Below are positions 44,937-54,670 of a stretch of 64,000 bases of DNA, piece after piece. Each line of letters begins with the position of its first letter. Positions within the stretch are counted from its first letter, which is position 1. The translations under genes were made by a program, and so were the position numbers. Origin of the DNA: Halarcobacter sp. (GTDB lineage: Bacteria; Campylobacterota; Campylobacteria; Campylobacterales; Arcobacteraceae); contig NZ_OY781470.1 of the NCBI RefSeq assembly GCF_963676935.1, positions 2,142,680 through 2,206,679 on the forward strand, written 5' to 3'. The notes under the pieces are model-generated. The model searched no databases. It saw only the letters and a list, made by a program, of their open reading frames with translations, and was not told the origin of the DNA.

Positions 44937-47513
44937 TTAACTTATATTTGTTATAACCTCATCATCTTGAATATCAAATTCAACACTTGAACCTTCAGCA
45001 ATTTTATCCTCTAAAATCAAATCTGCTAATTTATCTTCAACTACTTCATAAATTGCTCTTTTAAGAGGTCTTGCACCATATACTGGATCAAATCCAACTT
45101 TTGCAATATACTCTTTTGCTTTTTGAGTCAATGAAATATTTATATCTTTTTGATCAACTCTTTTTTTAATATTCGCAAATAAAATATCTACAATATTTGT
45201 AATAGCATCCAATCCTAATTGTTCAAATATAACAATATCATCAAGTCTATTTAAAAATTCTGGTCTAAAATGTGCTTTTAAATCATTTAAAACCTCTTTT
45301 CTTCTTTCCTCTTTATCTGATATTTCTATAATTTTTGCACTTCCTATATTTGAAGTTAAGATAATAATAGTATTTTTAAAATCAATTGTTACACCTTTAT
45401 TATCTGTTAATCTTCCATCATCTAATACTTGTAGTAAGATATTAAATACATCTGGATGTGCTTTTTCTATCTCATCAAATAGTATTACACTATATGGTTT
45501 TCTTCTTACAGCTTCAGTTAATTGACCACCCTCTTCATATCCAACATATCCTGGAGCAGCACCTACAAGCCTACTTACTGCATGTTTTTCCATATATTCA
45601 CTCATATCAAATCTAATAAGAGCTTTTTCATCATCAAACAAAAATCTAGCTAAAGTTTTAGCACTCTCAGTTTTACCAACCCCTGTTGGTCCTAAAAACA
45701 TAAATGAACCAATAGGACGACTCTCGTCAGAAAGCCCTGCTTTATTTCTTTTAATAGCTCTACTAATAGCTTTTAAAGCTTCATCTTGCCCTACAACATC
45801 TTTTTTTAGTTCATCTTCAACTTTTAAAACTCTTTGTTTTTCTGAATCCATCATTTTATTTACCGGAATTCCTGTCCAACGACTTACTATACTGGCAATC
45901 GCTTCTTCATCAACAGAGTTTCTAAGTAAAGTTCCCTCTTTTTGCATTCTGTCCCATTTTTCTTGATTCTCTTTAATTTTTGCTTCAAGTGCTGGTATTT
46001 CACCATATTCAATTGATGCTGCTTCTTCAAAATTTGATTCCCTTTTTGCTCTTTGCGCTTTTGTTCTAAGCTCATCAATTTTTGCTTTTAGAGAACTCTC
46101 TGCATTAAATGTTTCTTTTTCTGTCTGGAATCTAACTTCAAGATTTTGTTTTTCTTCATTTAGATTTGCAAGTTCTTTTTCAATCTCTTTTAATCTATCC
46201 TCATTCTTTTTAGATTTTTCCATTTTTAGAGCTTCTTTTTCTACATTAATAGTTTGAATCTCTCTTTTAATATTTGATAAAGCAGTTGGTTCTGATTCTA
46301 TTTGCATTTTAAGTTCTGCTGATGCTTCATCTATAAGGTCAATTGCTTTATCTGGTAAAAATCTATCACTTATATATCTATCACTTAATTTCGCTGCAGC
46401 AACTAATGCTGAATCATTAATAGTTACATTATGGTGTGTTTCTAATCTCTCTTTAATACCTCTTAATATTTGTAAAGCTTCATTTACACTTGGTTCATCA
46501 ACATTAACTGGTTGAAATCTTCTTTGCATAGCAGCATCTTTTTCAAAATACTTTCTATACTCTTTTAATGTTGTTGCTCCTATAGTATGAAGTTCACCTC
46601 TAGCAAGACTTGGTTTAAGAATATTTGCTGCATCCATAGAACCTTCACTAGCTCCTGCTCCAATTATTGTATGAATCTCATCAATAAATAAAATAATATT
46701 CCCTGCTTTTTTTACTTCATCAATAACCGATTTTAATCTATCTTCAAATTCACCTCTATATTTTGCACCTGCAATCATAGAACTCATATCTAGAGTTACA
46801 ACTTTTTTATTTAAAAGAGAAGTTGGAACATCTTTGTTTACAATTCTTTGAGCAAGTCCTTCTGCTATTGCAGTTTTACCCGTACCAGGTTCCCCAAGTA
46901 AGATTGGATTATTTTTTGTTTTCCTAATAAGAATTTGCATCATTCTATTGATTTGTTCATCTCTACCTATAACTGGGTCAAGCTCTCCATCAATAGCTTT
47001 TTTATTTAAATCAATTCCATATTTACTTAAAGCTTCAAGATTTTCATCTGCGCTAGCACTATCAACAGTTGCACCAGCTCTCATAGCTTCAAGCTCTTTT
47101 TTTGCATCATGAAGATTTATATATTTTCCTAATACATCTTTTATTACATTAGAATCAAAATTTGAAATAAGCCAAGTGTCTACTGCTATAAACTTATCTC
47201 CGTTTTTAGCCATAAGACCTTCTGCTTTTTGCAAACTATCAACAAAGTTTCTTGATAATTTAATATTTTCTTTTGTAAGATTAGATACTGCTGGAAGTTT
47301 GCTTGCGTACGATTTTGCTTCCAATTCAATTGCAGCCTTATCAATATTCATTTTATTTAATAGTTGATTTAATACTGAATTTGTGTTTGTTAATAATGCC
47401 CATAATAAGTGAATTATTTCAACTTCTTGGTTTTTATTATGTAATGCCAAAGCTACTGATGAATCAATAGTTTCATGCATTTGATTTGTTAATTTTTCGA
47501 ATAATTTGTTCAT
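44937..47513 (-). CDS. clpB: ATP-dependent disaggregase ClpB
   Basis: Hsp100 ring ATPase that rescues aggregated proteins with DnaK. The N-terminal Clp repeat domain spans about 1-145. NBD1 Walker A is [15 protein letters not shown], with [12 protein letters not shown]. The coiled-coil middle domain (about 410-525) distinguishes ClpB from ClpA/ClpC. NBD2 Walker A is [15 protein letters not shown] and the C-terminal domain has [15 protein letters not shown]. The 858-aa length is standard. It has a perfect sigma-70 promoter and a CIRCE-like operator whose inner arm contains the RBS. Confidence 0.98.
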   Translation of the reverse strand: MNKLFEKLTNQMHETIDSSVALALHNKNQEVEIIHLLWALLTNTNSVLNQLLNKMNIDKAAIELEAKSYASKLPAVSNLTKENIKLSRNFVDSLQKAEGLMAKNGDKFIAVDTWLISNFDSNVIKDVLGKYINLHDAKKELEAMRAGATVDSASADENLEALSKYGIDLNKKAIDGELDPVIGRDEQINRMMQILIRKTKNNPILLGEPGTGKTAIAEGLAQRIVNKDVPTSLLNKKVVTLDMSSMIAGAKYRGEFEDRLKSVIDEVKKAGNIILFIDEIHTIIGAGASEGSMDAANILKPSLARGELHTIGATTLKEYRKYFEKDAAMQRRFQPVNVDEPSVNEALQILRGIKERLETHHNVTINDSALVAAAKLSDRYISDRFLPDKAIDLIDEASAELKMQIESEPTALSNIKREIQTINVEKEALKMEKSKKNEDRLKEIEKELANLNEEKQNLEVRFQTEKETFNAESSLKAKIDELRTKAQRAKRESNFEEAASIEYGEIPALEAKIKENQEKWDRMQKEGTLLRNSVDEEAIASIVSRWTGIPVNKMMDSEKQRVLKVEDELKKDVVGQDEALKAISRAIKRNKAGLSDESRPIGSFMFLGPTGVGKTESAKTLARFLFDDEKALIRFDMSEYMEKHAVSRLVGAAPGYVGYEEGGQLTEAVRRKPYSVILFDEIEKAHPDVFNILLQVLDDGRLTDNKGVTIDFKNTIIILTSNIGSAKIIEISDKEERRKEVLNDLKAHFRPEFLNRLDDIVIFEQLGLDAITNIVDILFANIKKRVDQKDINISLTQKAKEYIAKVGFDPVYGARPLKRAIYEVVEDKLADLILEDKIAEGSSVEFDIQDDEVITNIS

Positions 47514-47516
47514 AAT

Positions 47517-47543
47517 TTAGCACTCCTATACTTTAATTGCTAA
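47517..47543 (-). promoter_or_regulatory. CIRCE-like HrcA operator at the clpB start
   Basis: TTAGCACTC-N9-AATTGCTAA on the plus strand compares with the CIRCE consensus TTAGCACTC-N9-GAGTGCTAA. The left arm is perfect, the right arm matches 7 of 9, and the spacer is exactly 9. On the minus strand the perfect arm includes the Shine-Dalgarno AGGAG of clpB, and the element starts just below the -10 box, so HrcA binding would block both transcription and, if paired in RNA, translation. Confidence 0.75.
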
Positions 47544-47547
47544 TAGC

Positions 47548-47577
47548 ATTATAGCAACTTGAGTTCTATTTTGTCAA
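47548..47577 (-). promoter_or_regulatory. Consensus sigma-70 promoter of clpB
   Basis: TTGACA (47577-47572) and TATAAT (47553-47548) on the minus strand, with an 18-base spacer. Both hexamers are perfect. It overlaps nothing but the last few bases before the upstream kinase stop codon and lies directly next to the CIRCE-like element, the usual geometry for a strong, repressed heat-shock promoter. Confidence 0.8.
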
Positions 47578-47578
47578 G

Positions 47579-49750
47579 TCATATTTCATATATGTAGTTA
47601 TGAGCACTTTCTCTTGGTAGTTTTATTGTAAAAGAACACCCTCTGTAGTTTGTATTTTCATATTTATAATTAATATTTTTTACATATAAATTACCTTTCA
47701 TATGATCTGTAATAATTTGATGTGACATATATAATCCAATCCCAGTACCTTGAGACTTATGTTTTGTAGTAAAATAAGGATCAAATATTTTGTATAAAAT
47801 ATTGTCAGGAATACCTCCTGCATTATCAACTATTCTTAGTTTATAACAATCATCATAAAGCTCTTCTTTTATTTCAATAACTCTATGCTGTATTTGATTT
47901 GAGATAAAAGCATCCTTTGAATTATTAAACATATTAATAAGAACTTGTATAAACTCATTTGGATAGCCTTCAACACTAAACATTTCATCTAAAAAACTCT
48001 TTTTTATTATTATATTGTGATTTTTTATACTTGATTGAATAAGTTTTAAAGCCTTTTCAACTACAGTTCTTACTTCAAAAATTTCTAAACTTTTATCTGT
48101 TTGAAAAAAGTTTCTAAAATCATCTATAGTTTTTGAAAGATATAAAGCATTTTGTACAATCATATCCATTGATTCACCTAATTGCTTATCATCTAAAATT
48201 CCAAACTCTTTTTCAAGCTTTACACTACTTGCACTTGTACTAATCACATTTAAAGGTTGTCTCCATTGATGAGCAATATTTCCAATCATCTCTCCCATAG
48301 ATGCCATTTTTGTTTGTTGATAAAGTAGTCTATCTTTGTTTTTTAATTCTGTAATATCAATTAAAGCAGAAACTCTTATTTTTTCATTATCAAGTTCTAA
48401 AAATTTACCTTGTACCAAAGCATGGAATATCTCTCCCTCTTCTTTGATAAATTCTACTTCATATGGAACATTAACATTTTTTTTAAAATTCTCTGATACT
48501 AATTCTTTATAATCATCAACTATGTAATCTAAAACATTTTTTCCAATTGCATCATTTTTTGATTTAAATCCAAAAAGTTTTACTGTCACATCATTTACAT
48601 CAACTATTTCATGTCCTTTAGATAAAACTACACACTCCATAGTTGAATTAAAAAGTGATTTAAAGCTGTTTAATGATTTTTCTAAACTTTCTTCTCTTTT
48701 ATCAATTTCAATTTGCATTTTATAAAAACTATCCAATAGTTTATTAAATTCTTGAAAATCACTACCTTCAATTTTTGTTTCATAATCACCATAAGCAATT
48801 TTAGATGTTACAGCATGAATTTTATCAAAAGAACTAAATATATTTTTAGAAATTTTAAAAGCAAGATAGATTCCTAAAATCATAAATAAAAACATTGAAC
48901 CCATATATAAAAATATAATATTATTTAATGATTTTAAAATATTATTGTAATTTTCTCTTACAACAATATTCCAATTTGTTTTTTCATTTTTCAAATAAGC
49001 CCCATACTGTTCTTCATTATCAAGTATTGAATAATAAATTGCCTCTTCATTTACTTCTTTTATATCTATCAGTTTTGTAAATATTTCTGAGGAACTAGCA
49101 TTAAAGCGTTGTAGAACAAGCTGAATATTAGTTGGATCCATAATTAAGACCCCATTTCTATCAAATATTCTAACCATGTAGCTATCATCTTGATTTTTAA
49201 ATTTTAAGATAAAATTTGAGATTTCAGTAAGGTCTATAAGAATTACACCTATTTTATTTTTGATCTTAAAACTGTATGAGATAGTTGGTGTTTCATCTAA
49301 AGATGATAAAAATACATTAGACCAATAATTTTTTTTATCTTTTAATTTTTTATAATACTCTTTATTTGAGTAATCAAAACCTTTATATATATTTTGTTTT
49401 TCTTTGTTCTTTACATATATTTCTTCTAAAATCCCATTATTATTAAGTATCAAGATTGAAGAGATATCTTTGTTTGTTTCTAAAATATTATTAAAAGCAA
49501 TATTCCTATTTTTTAATTCAATTTTATTTTCAATATAAGTTGATAAATACTCTATATTATTTATTAAAGAATCAACTCTATCATTTACTTGTTTTAAAAC
49601 AAGATTTTGATTAAATTTAATTGAATCAATTTTTGCATTGTAGATGTTTGAAATAGACAAAACACCAATAACTACAATAACTGAAATAAGAAATAGTGTT
49701 AAACTACGTATAATTTGTTTTTTTAAACTAGTATTTTTTATTTTTCTCAT
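47579..49750 (-). CDS. Membrane sensor histidine kinase (Cache-HAMP-PAS-HisKA-HATPase)
   Basis: A 723-aa kinase. A first helix lies at about 12-32 and a periplasmic Cache-like sensor at about 35-275 (for example GFDYSNKEYYKKLKDKKNYW). A second helix follows at about 278-300 (YMGSMFLFMILGIYLAF). Then come HAMP (about 300-355), PAS (about 365-470), the H-box MGEMIGNIAHQWRQPLNVI and HATPase_c with GTGIGLYMSHQII. No response regulator is adjacent, so it is an orphan. It begins 1 base after a periplasmic-binding-protein gene that is probably its accessory sensor. Confidence 0.88.
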   Translation of the reverse strand: MRKIKNTSLKKQIIRSLTLFLISVIVVIGVLSISNIYNAKIDSIKFNQNLVLKQVNDRVDSLINNIEYLSTYIENKIELKNRNIAFNNILETNKDISSILILNNNGILEEIYVKNKEKQNIYKGFDYSNKEYYKKLKDKKNYWSNVFLSSLDETPTISYSFKIKNKIGVILIDLTEISNFILKFKNQDDSYMVRIFDRNGVLIMDPTNIQLVLQRFNASSSEIFTKLIDIKEVNEEAIYYSILDNEEQYGAYLKNEKTNWNIVVRENYNNILKSLNNIIFLYMGSMFLFMILGIYLAFKISKNIFSSFDKIHAVTSKIAYGDYETKIEGSDFQEFNKLLDSFYKMQIEIDKREESLEKSLNSFKSLFNSTMECVVLSKGHEIVDVNDVTVKLFGFKSKNDAIGKNVLDYIVDDYKELVSENFKKNVNVPYEVEFIKEEGEIFHALVQGKFLELDNEKIRVSALIDITELKNKDRLLYQQTKMASMGEMIGNIAHQWRQPLNVISTSASSVKLEKEFGILDDKQLGESMDMIVQNALYLSKTIDDFRNFFQTDKSLEIFEVRTVVEKALKLIQSSIKNHNIIIKKSFLDEMFSVEGYPNEFIQVLINMFNNSKDAFISNQIQHRVIEIKEELYDDCYKLRIVDNAGGIPDNILYKIFDPYFTTKHKSQGTGIGLYMSHQIITDHMKGNLYVKNINYKYENTNYRGCSFTIKLPRESAHNYIYEI

Positions 49751-49751
49751 A

Positions 49752-50861
49752 TTATTTTATTTTTACAAACCTATTGTCTTTTACTATTGTTAGATTTTGT
49801 TCGCGATGAATATCCCCAAATTGATCAAAAGTAATAAACCCTTGTAAACTTTTAAATTTTTTTATCTCTAACAAAGTCTTTTTAAAATTTTCCAAATTGT
49901 CATCTTTTTTTAATATTTCAATAATGATTTTTCCAGTCTCATAACCTTGTGCTGAGAATATTGTTGGTTCAATTTTAAATTTTTGCTTATAATCATTTAC
50001 AAACTTTAAATATCTTGGATTTTTTGAGTTTTCATCAAAAGAATCTAAAAAAATTGTATTATTAACAGCTTTTCCTCCATCTTCTAAAAACTCTGCCCCT
50101 TTAGCCCAAGCAGAGACAAAAATAGTTTTTTCAATATCTTTTATTTTTAAATATTGTATCAACCTAGATGAATCTAAAGAGTTTGCAACTATAAATAAAC
50201 CATCAATTGAATCATCTGATTTAATCTCATCTGCTATCAATCTAAAATCTTTTTTTATTTTTATTCTTTTTACAAAAGTTTTACCACCTTTTGATAAAAA
50301 TGATTTTTCAAAATCATTCATATAGTTATTTGCATAATTACTATTTTTTTCATCATAAATGGCATATAAATTTAAAATTTTGTTTTTCAAAAAATAATTT
50401 GATAATTTATCAAAATTTTCCTTTGATAAAGCAACTTGTGTTCTAAAAAAGTTATCATCTTTTTTTGAAAACTCTCCACTACTTGCAGTAGGTGAGAATA
50501 AAAATATATTACTATTTTTTGGTATTTCCAATAATGAGATTTTTGTCATTGTACTTGTTGTATTACCAACAATAAGATTAAGTTTTTTTTCTATAAAAGA
50601 ATTGATTATATTTTTTGCAAGCTTTTTGTTTTGCATATCATCTTTTATATCTATTCTAATTTTTTTACCATTAATTGTATAATCGATATCTTCAAATGCT
50701 AAAATAAGTCCATTTAAAGTTGTATGTCCTAAATTTGAATATTTTCCACTTAAGCCACCTACAAAACCTATCTCAATGGTTTTATCTTTTTTTATAAAAT
50801 ATATTAATGCAAAAATTAATGTGATAATAATCACAATAATAAAAAAAAATCTTTTTATCAT
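49752..50861 (-). CDS. Membrane-anchored branched-chain-type periplasmic binding protein
   Basis: A 369-aa protein with an N-terminal hydrophobic helix (FFFIIVIIITLIFALIYFI) and no lipobox Cys, so it is probably anchored by an uncleaved helix. The rest is a type I periplasmic-binding fold of the LivJ/AmiC kind: IEIGFVGGLSGKYSNLG, GLILAFEDIDYTING and LNLIVGNTTSTMTKISL near the N-terminus, and FIEPT-like KFKIEPTIFSAQGYETGKII near the C-terminus. No ABC permease or ATPase gene is nearby. Because the kinase gene follows after 1 base, I infer a signalling role. Confidence 0.82.
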   Translation of the reverse strand: MIKRFFFIIVIIITLIFALIYFIKKDKTIEIGFVGGLSGKYSNLGHTTLNGLILAFEDIDYTINGKKIRIDIKDDMQNKKLAKNIINSFIEKKLNLIVGNTTSTMTKISLLEIPKNSNIFLFSPTASSGEFSKKDDNFFRTQVALSKENFDKLSNYFLKNKILNLYAIYDEKNSNYANNYMNDFEKSFLSKGGKTFVKRIKIKKDFRLIADEIKSDDSIDGLFIVANSLDSSRLIQYLKIKDIEKTIFVSAWAKGAEFLEDGGKAVNNTIFLDSFDENSKNPRYLKFVNDYKQKFKIEPTIFSAQGYETGKIIIEILKKDDNLENFKKTLLEIKKFKSLQGFITFDQFGDIHREQNLTIVKDNRFVKIK

Positions 50862-50935
50862 CTCTTCTCCAGATTAAAACACTATTATACAATTAATAAG
50901 CTATAATTTTACTACAATAATTAATAGGAATAAAT

Positions 50936-51502
50936 ATGTTATGTGGTATTGATGAAGCAGGACGGGGACCCTTGGCTGGTCCTTTAGTTGTTGCAGGTGT
51001 AGTAATCTTAAATAAAATTGATGAATTAGATGATTCTAAAAAGCTTAGTGAAAAAAAAAGAGAAGAGTTATATCCCAAAATAATTAAAAATACAAAATAC
51101 CATATCGTATTTAAAAGTGCAAAAGAGATTGATGAAAAAGGTATTAGTAGTTGTTTAAAAAGTTCCATTCAAGAGATTATGGAAAATCTTAAAGCAACAC
51201 AATATCTAATGGATGGGAACACCTCTTTTGGGATTGCTAATTTAGAACATAAAATAAAAGCCGATGCCACAATAAAAGAAGTTAGTGCTGCTTCAATTTT
51301 AGCAAAAGTTAGTAGAGATAGATATATGTATGAAATAGCAGATAATTTTAAAGAATATAACTTTGATAAACATAAAGGTTATGGTACTAAAGCCCATGTA
51401 GAAAAAATAAAACTACATGGACGTTCTATTGAGCACCGAAAATCTTTTAAACTAAAAGCTTTAGGGGAAGAAAATATGGGAGTACAAAAAAGTTTATTTT
51501 AA
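50936..51502 (+). CDS. rnhB: Ribonuclease HII
   Basis: Removes ribonucleotides from DNA. The 188-aa protein begins LCGIDEAGRGPLAGPLVVAG, with the catalytic DE pair. Further motifs are LDDSKKLSEKKREEL, KADATIKEVSAASILAKVSR and the C-terminal DKHKGYGTKAH. The conserved carboxylates and basic residues are all present. The gene converges on the MTH1187-type gene with no gap. Confidence 0.97.
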   Translation: MLCGIDEAGRGPLAGPLVVAGVVILNKIDELDDSKKLSEKKREELYPKIIKNTKYHIVFKSAKEIDEKGISSCLKSSIQEIMENLKATQYLMDGNTSFGIANLEHKIKADATIKEVSAASILAKVSRDRYMYEIADNFKEYNFDKHKGYGTKAHVEKIKLHGRSIEHRKSFKLKALGEENMGVQKSLF

Positions 51503-51817
51503 CTATTTAGATACTTTTCCTATCTTATTTTCTATAGATTTAACTTTCCCTTTTAATCTATTTTTATGCCCCTTTCTAATATCAAAAGTAATTGGGGCAT
51601 ATACTCTATTACAATCCAATCTATCTAAAGTATCATAACACTTTTGGATTATATTTAAGGCATCTGATAATTTTTCTGTTTCTATAATAGTAGCCATGGG
51701 TGTTAGTTGATAAGGAAACCCAGATTCTCTAATAACTTTTATAACCTCAGCAACATATTCACTTTTACTTTCACCATGATCTGTAGGGAACATTGCCATC
51801 TGTAATAATACACTCAT
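51503..51817 (-). CDS. MTH1187/YqgV-family (DUF77) thiamine-binding-like protein
   Basis: A 104-aa single-domain protein of the MTH1187/YkoF-like ferredoxin-fold family. VLLQMAMFPTDHGESKSEYV and SGFPYQLTPMATIIETEKL are the two conserved parts of the fold, including the PYQLTPM(A/G)T segment. Some relatives bind thiamine or its pyrimidine part. The gene stands alone between convergent rnhB and an AT-rich gap. I see no thiamine-biosynthesis neighbour. Confidence 0.78.
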   Translation of the reverse strand: MSVLLQMAMFPTDHGESKSEYVAEVIKVIRESGFPYQLTPMATIIETEKLSDALNIIQKCYDTLDRLDCNRVYAPITFDIRKGHKNRLKGKVKSIENKIGKVSK

Positions 51818-51996
51818 TTTGTAACCTTTAAATTTTTAAAAATACTACTAAATTTATGATTACAATTTATTAAAATTTTTAAATTTAATTTTTTATCAAA
51901 ATTTTAGTCTATAAAAAATATACTTTGTTTATATTTCAAGTCATATTCATAGAATTTACGTTAATATTTAAAACTATAAATAAAAAAAGGAGCAGT

Positions 51997-52338
51997 ATGC
52001 ATTTAGAAGTTTCACCTGAAGTTTTACTTTCACAATTAGGCTATACAAAAAGTGAATCATCTTTAAAACAAGCGGAAACAATGATTAAACAAACTAAGGA
52101 TTTTGAAAAATTTTCAAAACATGTAATTAGTTTAAATGACAATTTAAAAAAGATGAACGCATATGTTGGATTATCTAATTCATCTGAATATTTAAAAATC
52201 AAATGTGATGAAAATGATGCAGATGAGATTTTAGAAGAATTTCACAATGAAGTAAATCATTGGGCAGAAAAATATAATGTAAACTTACAAAAACTTGACA
52301 AAAAAGAAGTTTATTATATCTTAGGAACAAAAGAATAA
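51997..52338 (+). CDS. Hypothetical protein, 113 aa
   Basis: I do not recognise this family. The protein is charged and mostly helical: an N-terminal MHLEVSPEVLLSQLGYTKSE, a Lys/Gln-rich central helix, and a C-terminal part with NDADEILEEFHNEVNHWAEK. There is no signal peptide, membrane helix or Cys. A strong RBS (AAGGAG) fixes the ATG at 51997; an upstream in-frame ATG lacks one. It is followed by a perfect 13-bp hairpin. The 51818-51996 gap is very AT-rich with no other gene visible. Confidence 0.65.
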   Translation: MHLEVSPEVLLSQLGYTKSESSLKQAETMIKQTKDFEKFSKHVISLNDNLKKMNAYVGLSNSSEYLKIKCDENDADEILEEFHNEVNHWAEKYNVNLQKLDKKEVYYILGTKE

Positions 52339-52361
52339 GTTACTTTTTAAGTAACTTATTC
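52333..52361. terminator. Bidirectional terminator hairpin
   Basis: Perfect 13-bp stem GAATAAGTTACTT / AAGTAACTTATTC with a TTT loop, between the convergent 113-aa gene (whose stop codon it includes) and msrBA. Strength is suggested by stem length; U-runs are weak. Confidence 0.65.
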
Positions 52362-52374
52362 AAACAACTCTCTC

Positions 52375-53229
52375 TTAAAAAATCTTTCTATAAGTATGAC
52401 AATATGGTACTTTTCCAGTTTTTTTATAATAATCTTGGTGATACTCTTCAGCTTCATAAAATTTAACAACTTCATATAAAGAAGTCGCAACTTTATACCC
52501 TTTGTCTTCCAATTGATCAACTAACTCTAAAGCAGCTTGTTTTTGTTTTTCATCTAAATAAAATATTGCAGATAAATATTGATTTCCTATATCTGGACCT
52601 TGTCCATTTGTTTGTGTAAAATCATGTATTTCAAAAAAATGTTGTGCCAATTCTTTGAAAGAAACTACACATTCATCAAATTCAATTCTTACTGCTTCTA
52701 AGTGACCTGTCATACCTGTACAAACTGCCTGATAAGTTGGGTTTTCAAAATGTCCACCCATATATCCAGAAACAGCAGAATGTACTCCTCTAAAATTCTC
52801 GAAATGATGTTCTACACCCCAAAAACAACCTGCTGCAAAATAAGCAAAAGCGTGTTCTTCACAACATTTTTCTTTATCTTCAAACTTTAAAGAGATAGAG
52901 TTTACGCAATGTCTCGTATTTTTAGGAGTAAAGCCTTCACCTTCAAAAACATGACCTAGATGCGCTCCACAATTTGCACATACTATCTCAACTCTTCTTC
53001 CATCTTTATCTGGAATTCTTTTTACTGCACCTTTTATTTCATCATCAAAACTAGGCCAACCACATCCTGAGCTAAACTTATCTTCTGATTCATATAACGC
53101 TGAGTTACATTTCTTACAAAGATAAGTTCCCTCTTCATAAAAATCATTATATTTTCCAGAAAAAGGTCTTTCAGTACCTTTATTATCTATTACGTAAGAT
53201 TCTTCAGGAGATAATTCATTATATTTCAT
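52375..53229 (-). CDS. msrBA: Bifunctional methionine sulfoxide reductase MsrB-MsrA
   Basis: Repairs both epimers of oxidised methionine. MsrB comes first (about 1-125): two zinc CxxC pairs (CKKC and CANC), FSSGCGWPSF and the catalytic Cys in RHCVNSISL. MsrA follows (about 130-284), with the catalytic Cys in FAAGCFWGVEHHF, then GYMGGHFENPTYQAV and AEEYHQDYYKK. The B-A order is the less common fusion order; pilB-like proteins are A-B. No signal peptide is seen, so it is cytosolic. I start at 53229 because GAGGA lies just upstream. Confidence 0.93.
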   Translation of the reverse strand: MKYNELSPEESYVIDNKGTERPFSGKYNDFYEEGTYLCKKCNSALYESEDKFSSGCGWPSFDDEIKGAVKRIPDKDGRRVEIVCANCGAHLGHVFEGEGFTPKNTRHCVNSISLKFEDKEKCCEEHAFAYFAAGCFWGVEHHFENFRGVHSAVSGYMGGHFENPTYQAVCTGMTGHLEAVRIEFDECVVSFKELAQHFFEIHDFTQTNGQGPDIGNQYLSAIFYLDEKQKQAALELVDQLEDKGYKVATSLYEVVKFYEAEEYHQDYYKKTGKVPYCHTYRKIF

Positions 53230-53331
53230 ATTTTCCTCAAAATTGTTTATTTTTGCAAATTCTATCAAAACAAAACAATTTAAGAATTAATTTAATATAT
53301 AATTTTTTGTTTTAATTATTTTTAAAACTTT

Positions 53332-53946
53332 CTATACAACTTTAAAGGTTTGCTCAACAATTACTTCATCTGCATAAAGAATTTTTCCTGTAAAAACATC
53401 CCCAATTTTAAACGCTCCTACACCACTTGGAGTACCACTCATCAAAATATCACCATCTTCAAAAGATAAGAAACTATTAGCTTCTTTAATAATATCTTCT
53501 GGTTTATTTATCATTAAAGAGTAATCACCTTTTTGTCTTAATTGGGAATTTATATATAATTCAATAGATAGTTTTGTAATATCTTTATTAAAAGGGACAA
53601 ATTTTGAAAAAACTGCTGAGTTGTTAAAGGCTTTTGCTCTTTCCCAAGGTAAGCCTTTCTTTTTAAGTTTTGATTGAATCTCTCTTAAAGTTAAATCTAA
53701 ACCAAATCCAACAGCGCTTATTTTATTTTCTTCAATCAAAAAAGAGATCTCTGCTTCATAATGACAACTATTATGCCCTTTTGGGAATATGAGTTTATCT
53801 GAAATAGAAGAGTTTGGTTTTATAAAAAAAACCATTTCATCAGGAGTTTCATTATTTAATTCTTTTATATGTTCAGTATAATTTCTTCCTATGCAGACTA
53901 CTTTTGAAGGGTATATAAGTTTATTATCTATAGTTATGTGTTGCAT
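53332..53946 (-). CDS. Fumarylacetoacetate hydrolase-family protein
   Basis: A 204-aa protein of the FAH fold used for hydrolysis, decarboxylation or tautomerisation of beta-keto acids. SKVVCIGRNYTEHIKELNN is the N-terminal signature and EAEISFLIEE holds the metal-binding Glu pair. GFGLDLTLREIQSKLKKKGL and ILMSGTPSGVGAFKIGD complete the family pattern. It is similar in size to E. coli YcgM. The substrate is not predictable. Confidence 0.85.
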   Translation of the reverse strand: MQHITIDNKLIYPSKVVCIGRNYTEHIKELNNETPDEMVFFIKPNSSISDKLIFPKGHNSCHYEAEISFLIEENKISAVGFGLDLTLREIQSKLKKKGLPWERAKAFNNSAVFSKFVPFNKDITKLSIELYINSQLRQKGDYSLMINKPEDIIKEANSFLSFEDGDILMSGTPSGVGAFKIGDVFTGKILYADEVIVEQTFKVV

Positions 53947-54009
53947 CTAAAACCTTTATTATAAAATTTACCAATTATTATAACTAAAGGATTTTAAATT
54001 GTAATATAG

Positions 54010-54663
54010 TTAAAATTTTTTCAATAAGTCATTAATTATTACTGCTGTTAAACCCCAAATTATATCGCCATTATAATCATATACCCATACTTTGTGTTTT
54101 CTATGTCCCCACGGTTTATGATAGGTCTTAGGAAGTCCTAACTCTTCAACAGGGAAATGGATAACTTTATCTCCATTTTCATCAAAAGTATATGGATGAA
54201 CCTCATATTTTAAAGTGTATTCAACAGCTGGATTTTTTCTAAAGAATTTAATTGGAATTAAAAGTGTTTTTTCAACTTCATTTTTATCAATTGTCATTTT
54301 CTTTAAAGCTTTTTTCTTAACTCTTGCTACAAAAGGCTCAACTACAGCACCAATTGGTGCAACATATGTATCAAGTTGACCAAAGATTTTTATATCTTTT
54401 TTATCAATACCCAATTCCTCTTTTATCTCTCTAAGTGCTGTATGTTTAAAAGATTTATCAATCTCCTCATAACCACCTCCAGGGAAACAAATATCTCCAC
54501 CTTGTCTAATATGTTTAGCTCTTTTTTGAAATAAAATATAATACTCTTTGTCTATTTTAATTATAGGAATAATTACAGCAGAATTAAAATATTTATCTCG
54601 TGCCATAACACTAGGATTTTTAGGCAAATTGTTTATTAATTTTTTAAACTCTTTTTTTTTCAT
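54010..54663 (-). CDS. NUDIX hydrolase, CoA-pyrophosphatase-like
   Basis: A 217-aa protein with a full Nudix box, GGGYEEIDKSFKHTALREIKEELG, preceded by the UPF0035-type extension (QKRAKHIRQGGDICFPGG) seen in CoA pyrophosphatases such as NudL. The C-terminal segment VWGLTA (IIWGLTAVIINDLL) is also typical. The probable reaction is hydrolysis of CoA or related dinucleotides. It starts 7 bases after the downstream end of the kinase gene, so the two may be co-transcribed. Confidence 0.83.
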   Translation of the reverse strand: MKKKEFKKLINNLPKNPSVMARDKYFNSAVIIPIIKIDKEYYILFQKRAKHIRQGGDICFPGGGYEEIDKSFKHTALREIKEELGIDKKDIKIFGQLDTYVAPIGAVVEPFVARVKKKALKKMTIDKNEVEKTLLIPIKFFRKNPAVEYTLKYEVHPYTFDENGDKVIHFPVEELGLPKTYHKPWGHRKHKVWVYDYNGDIIWGLTAVIINDLLKKF

Positions 54664-54670
54664 TTTAACT

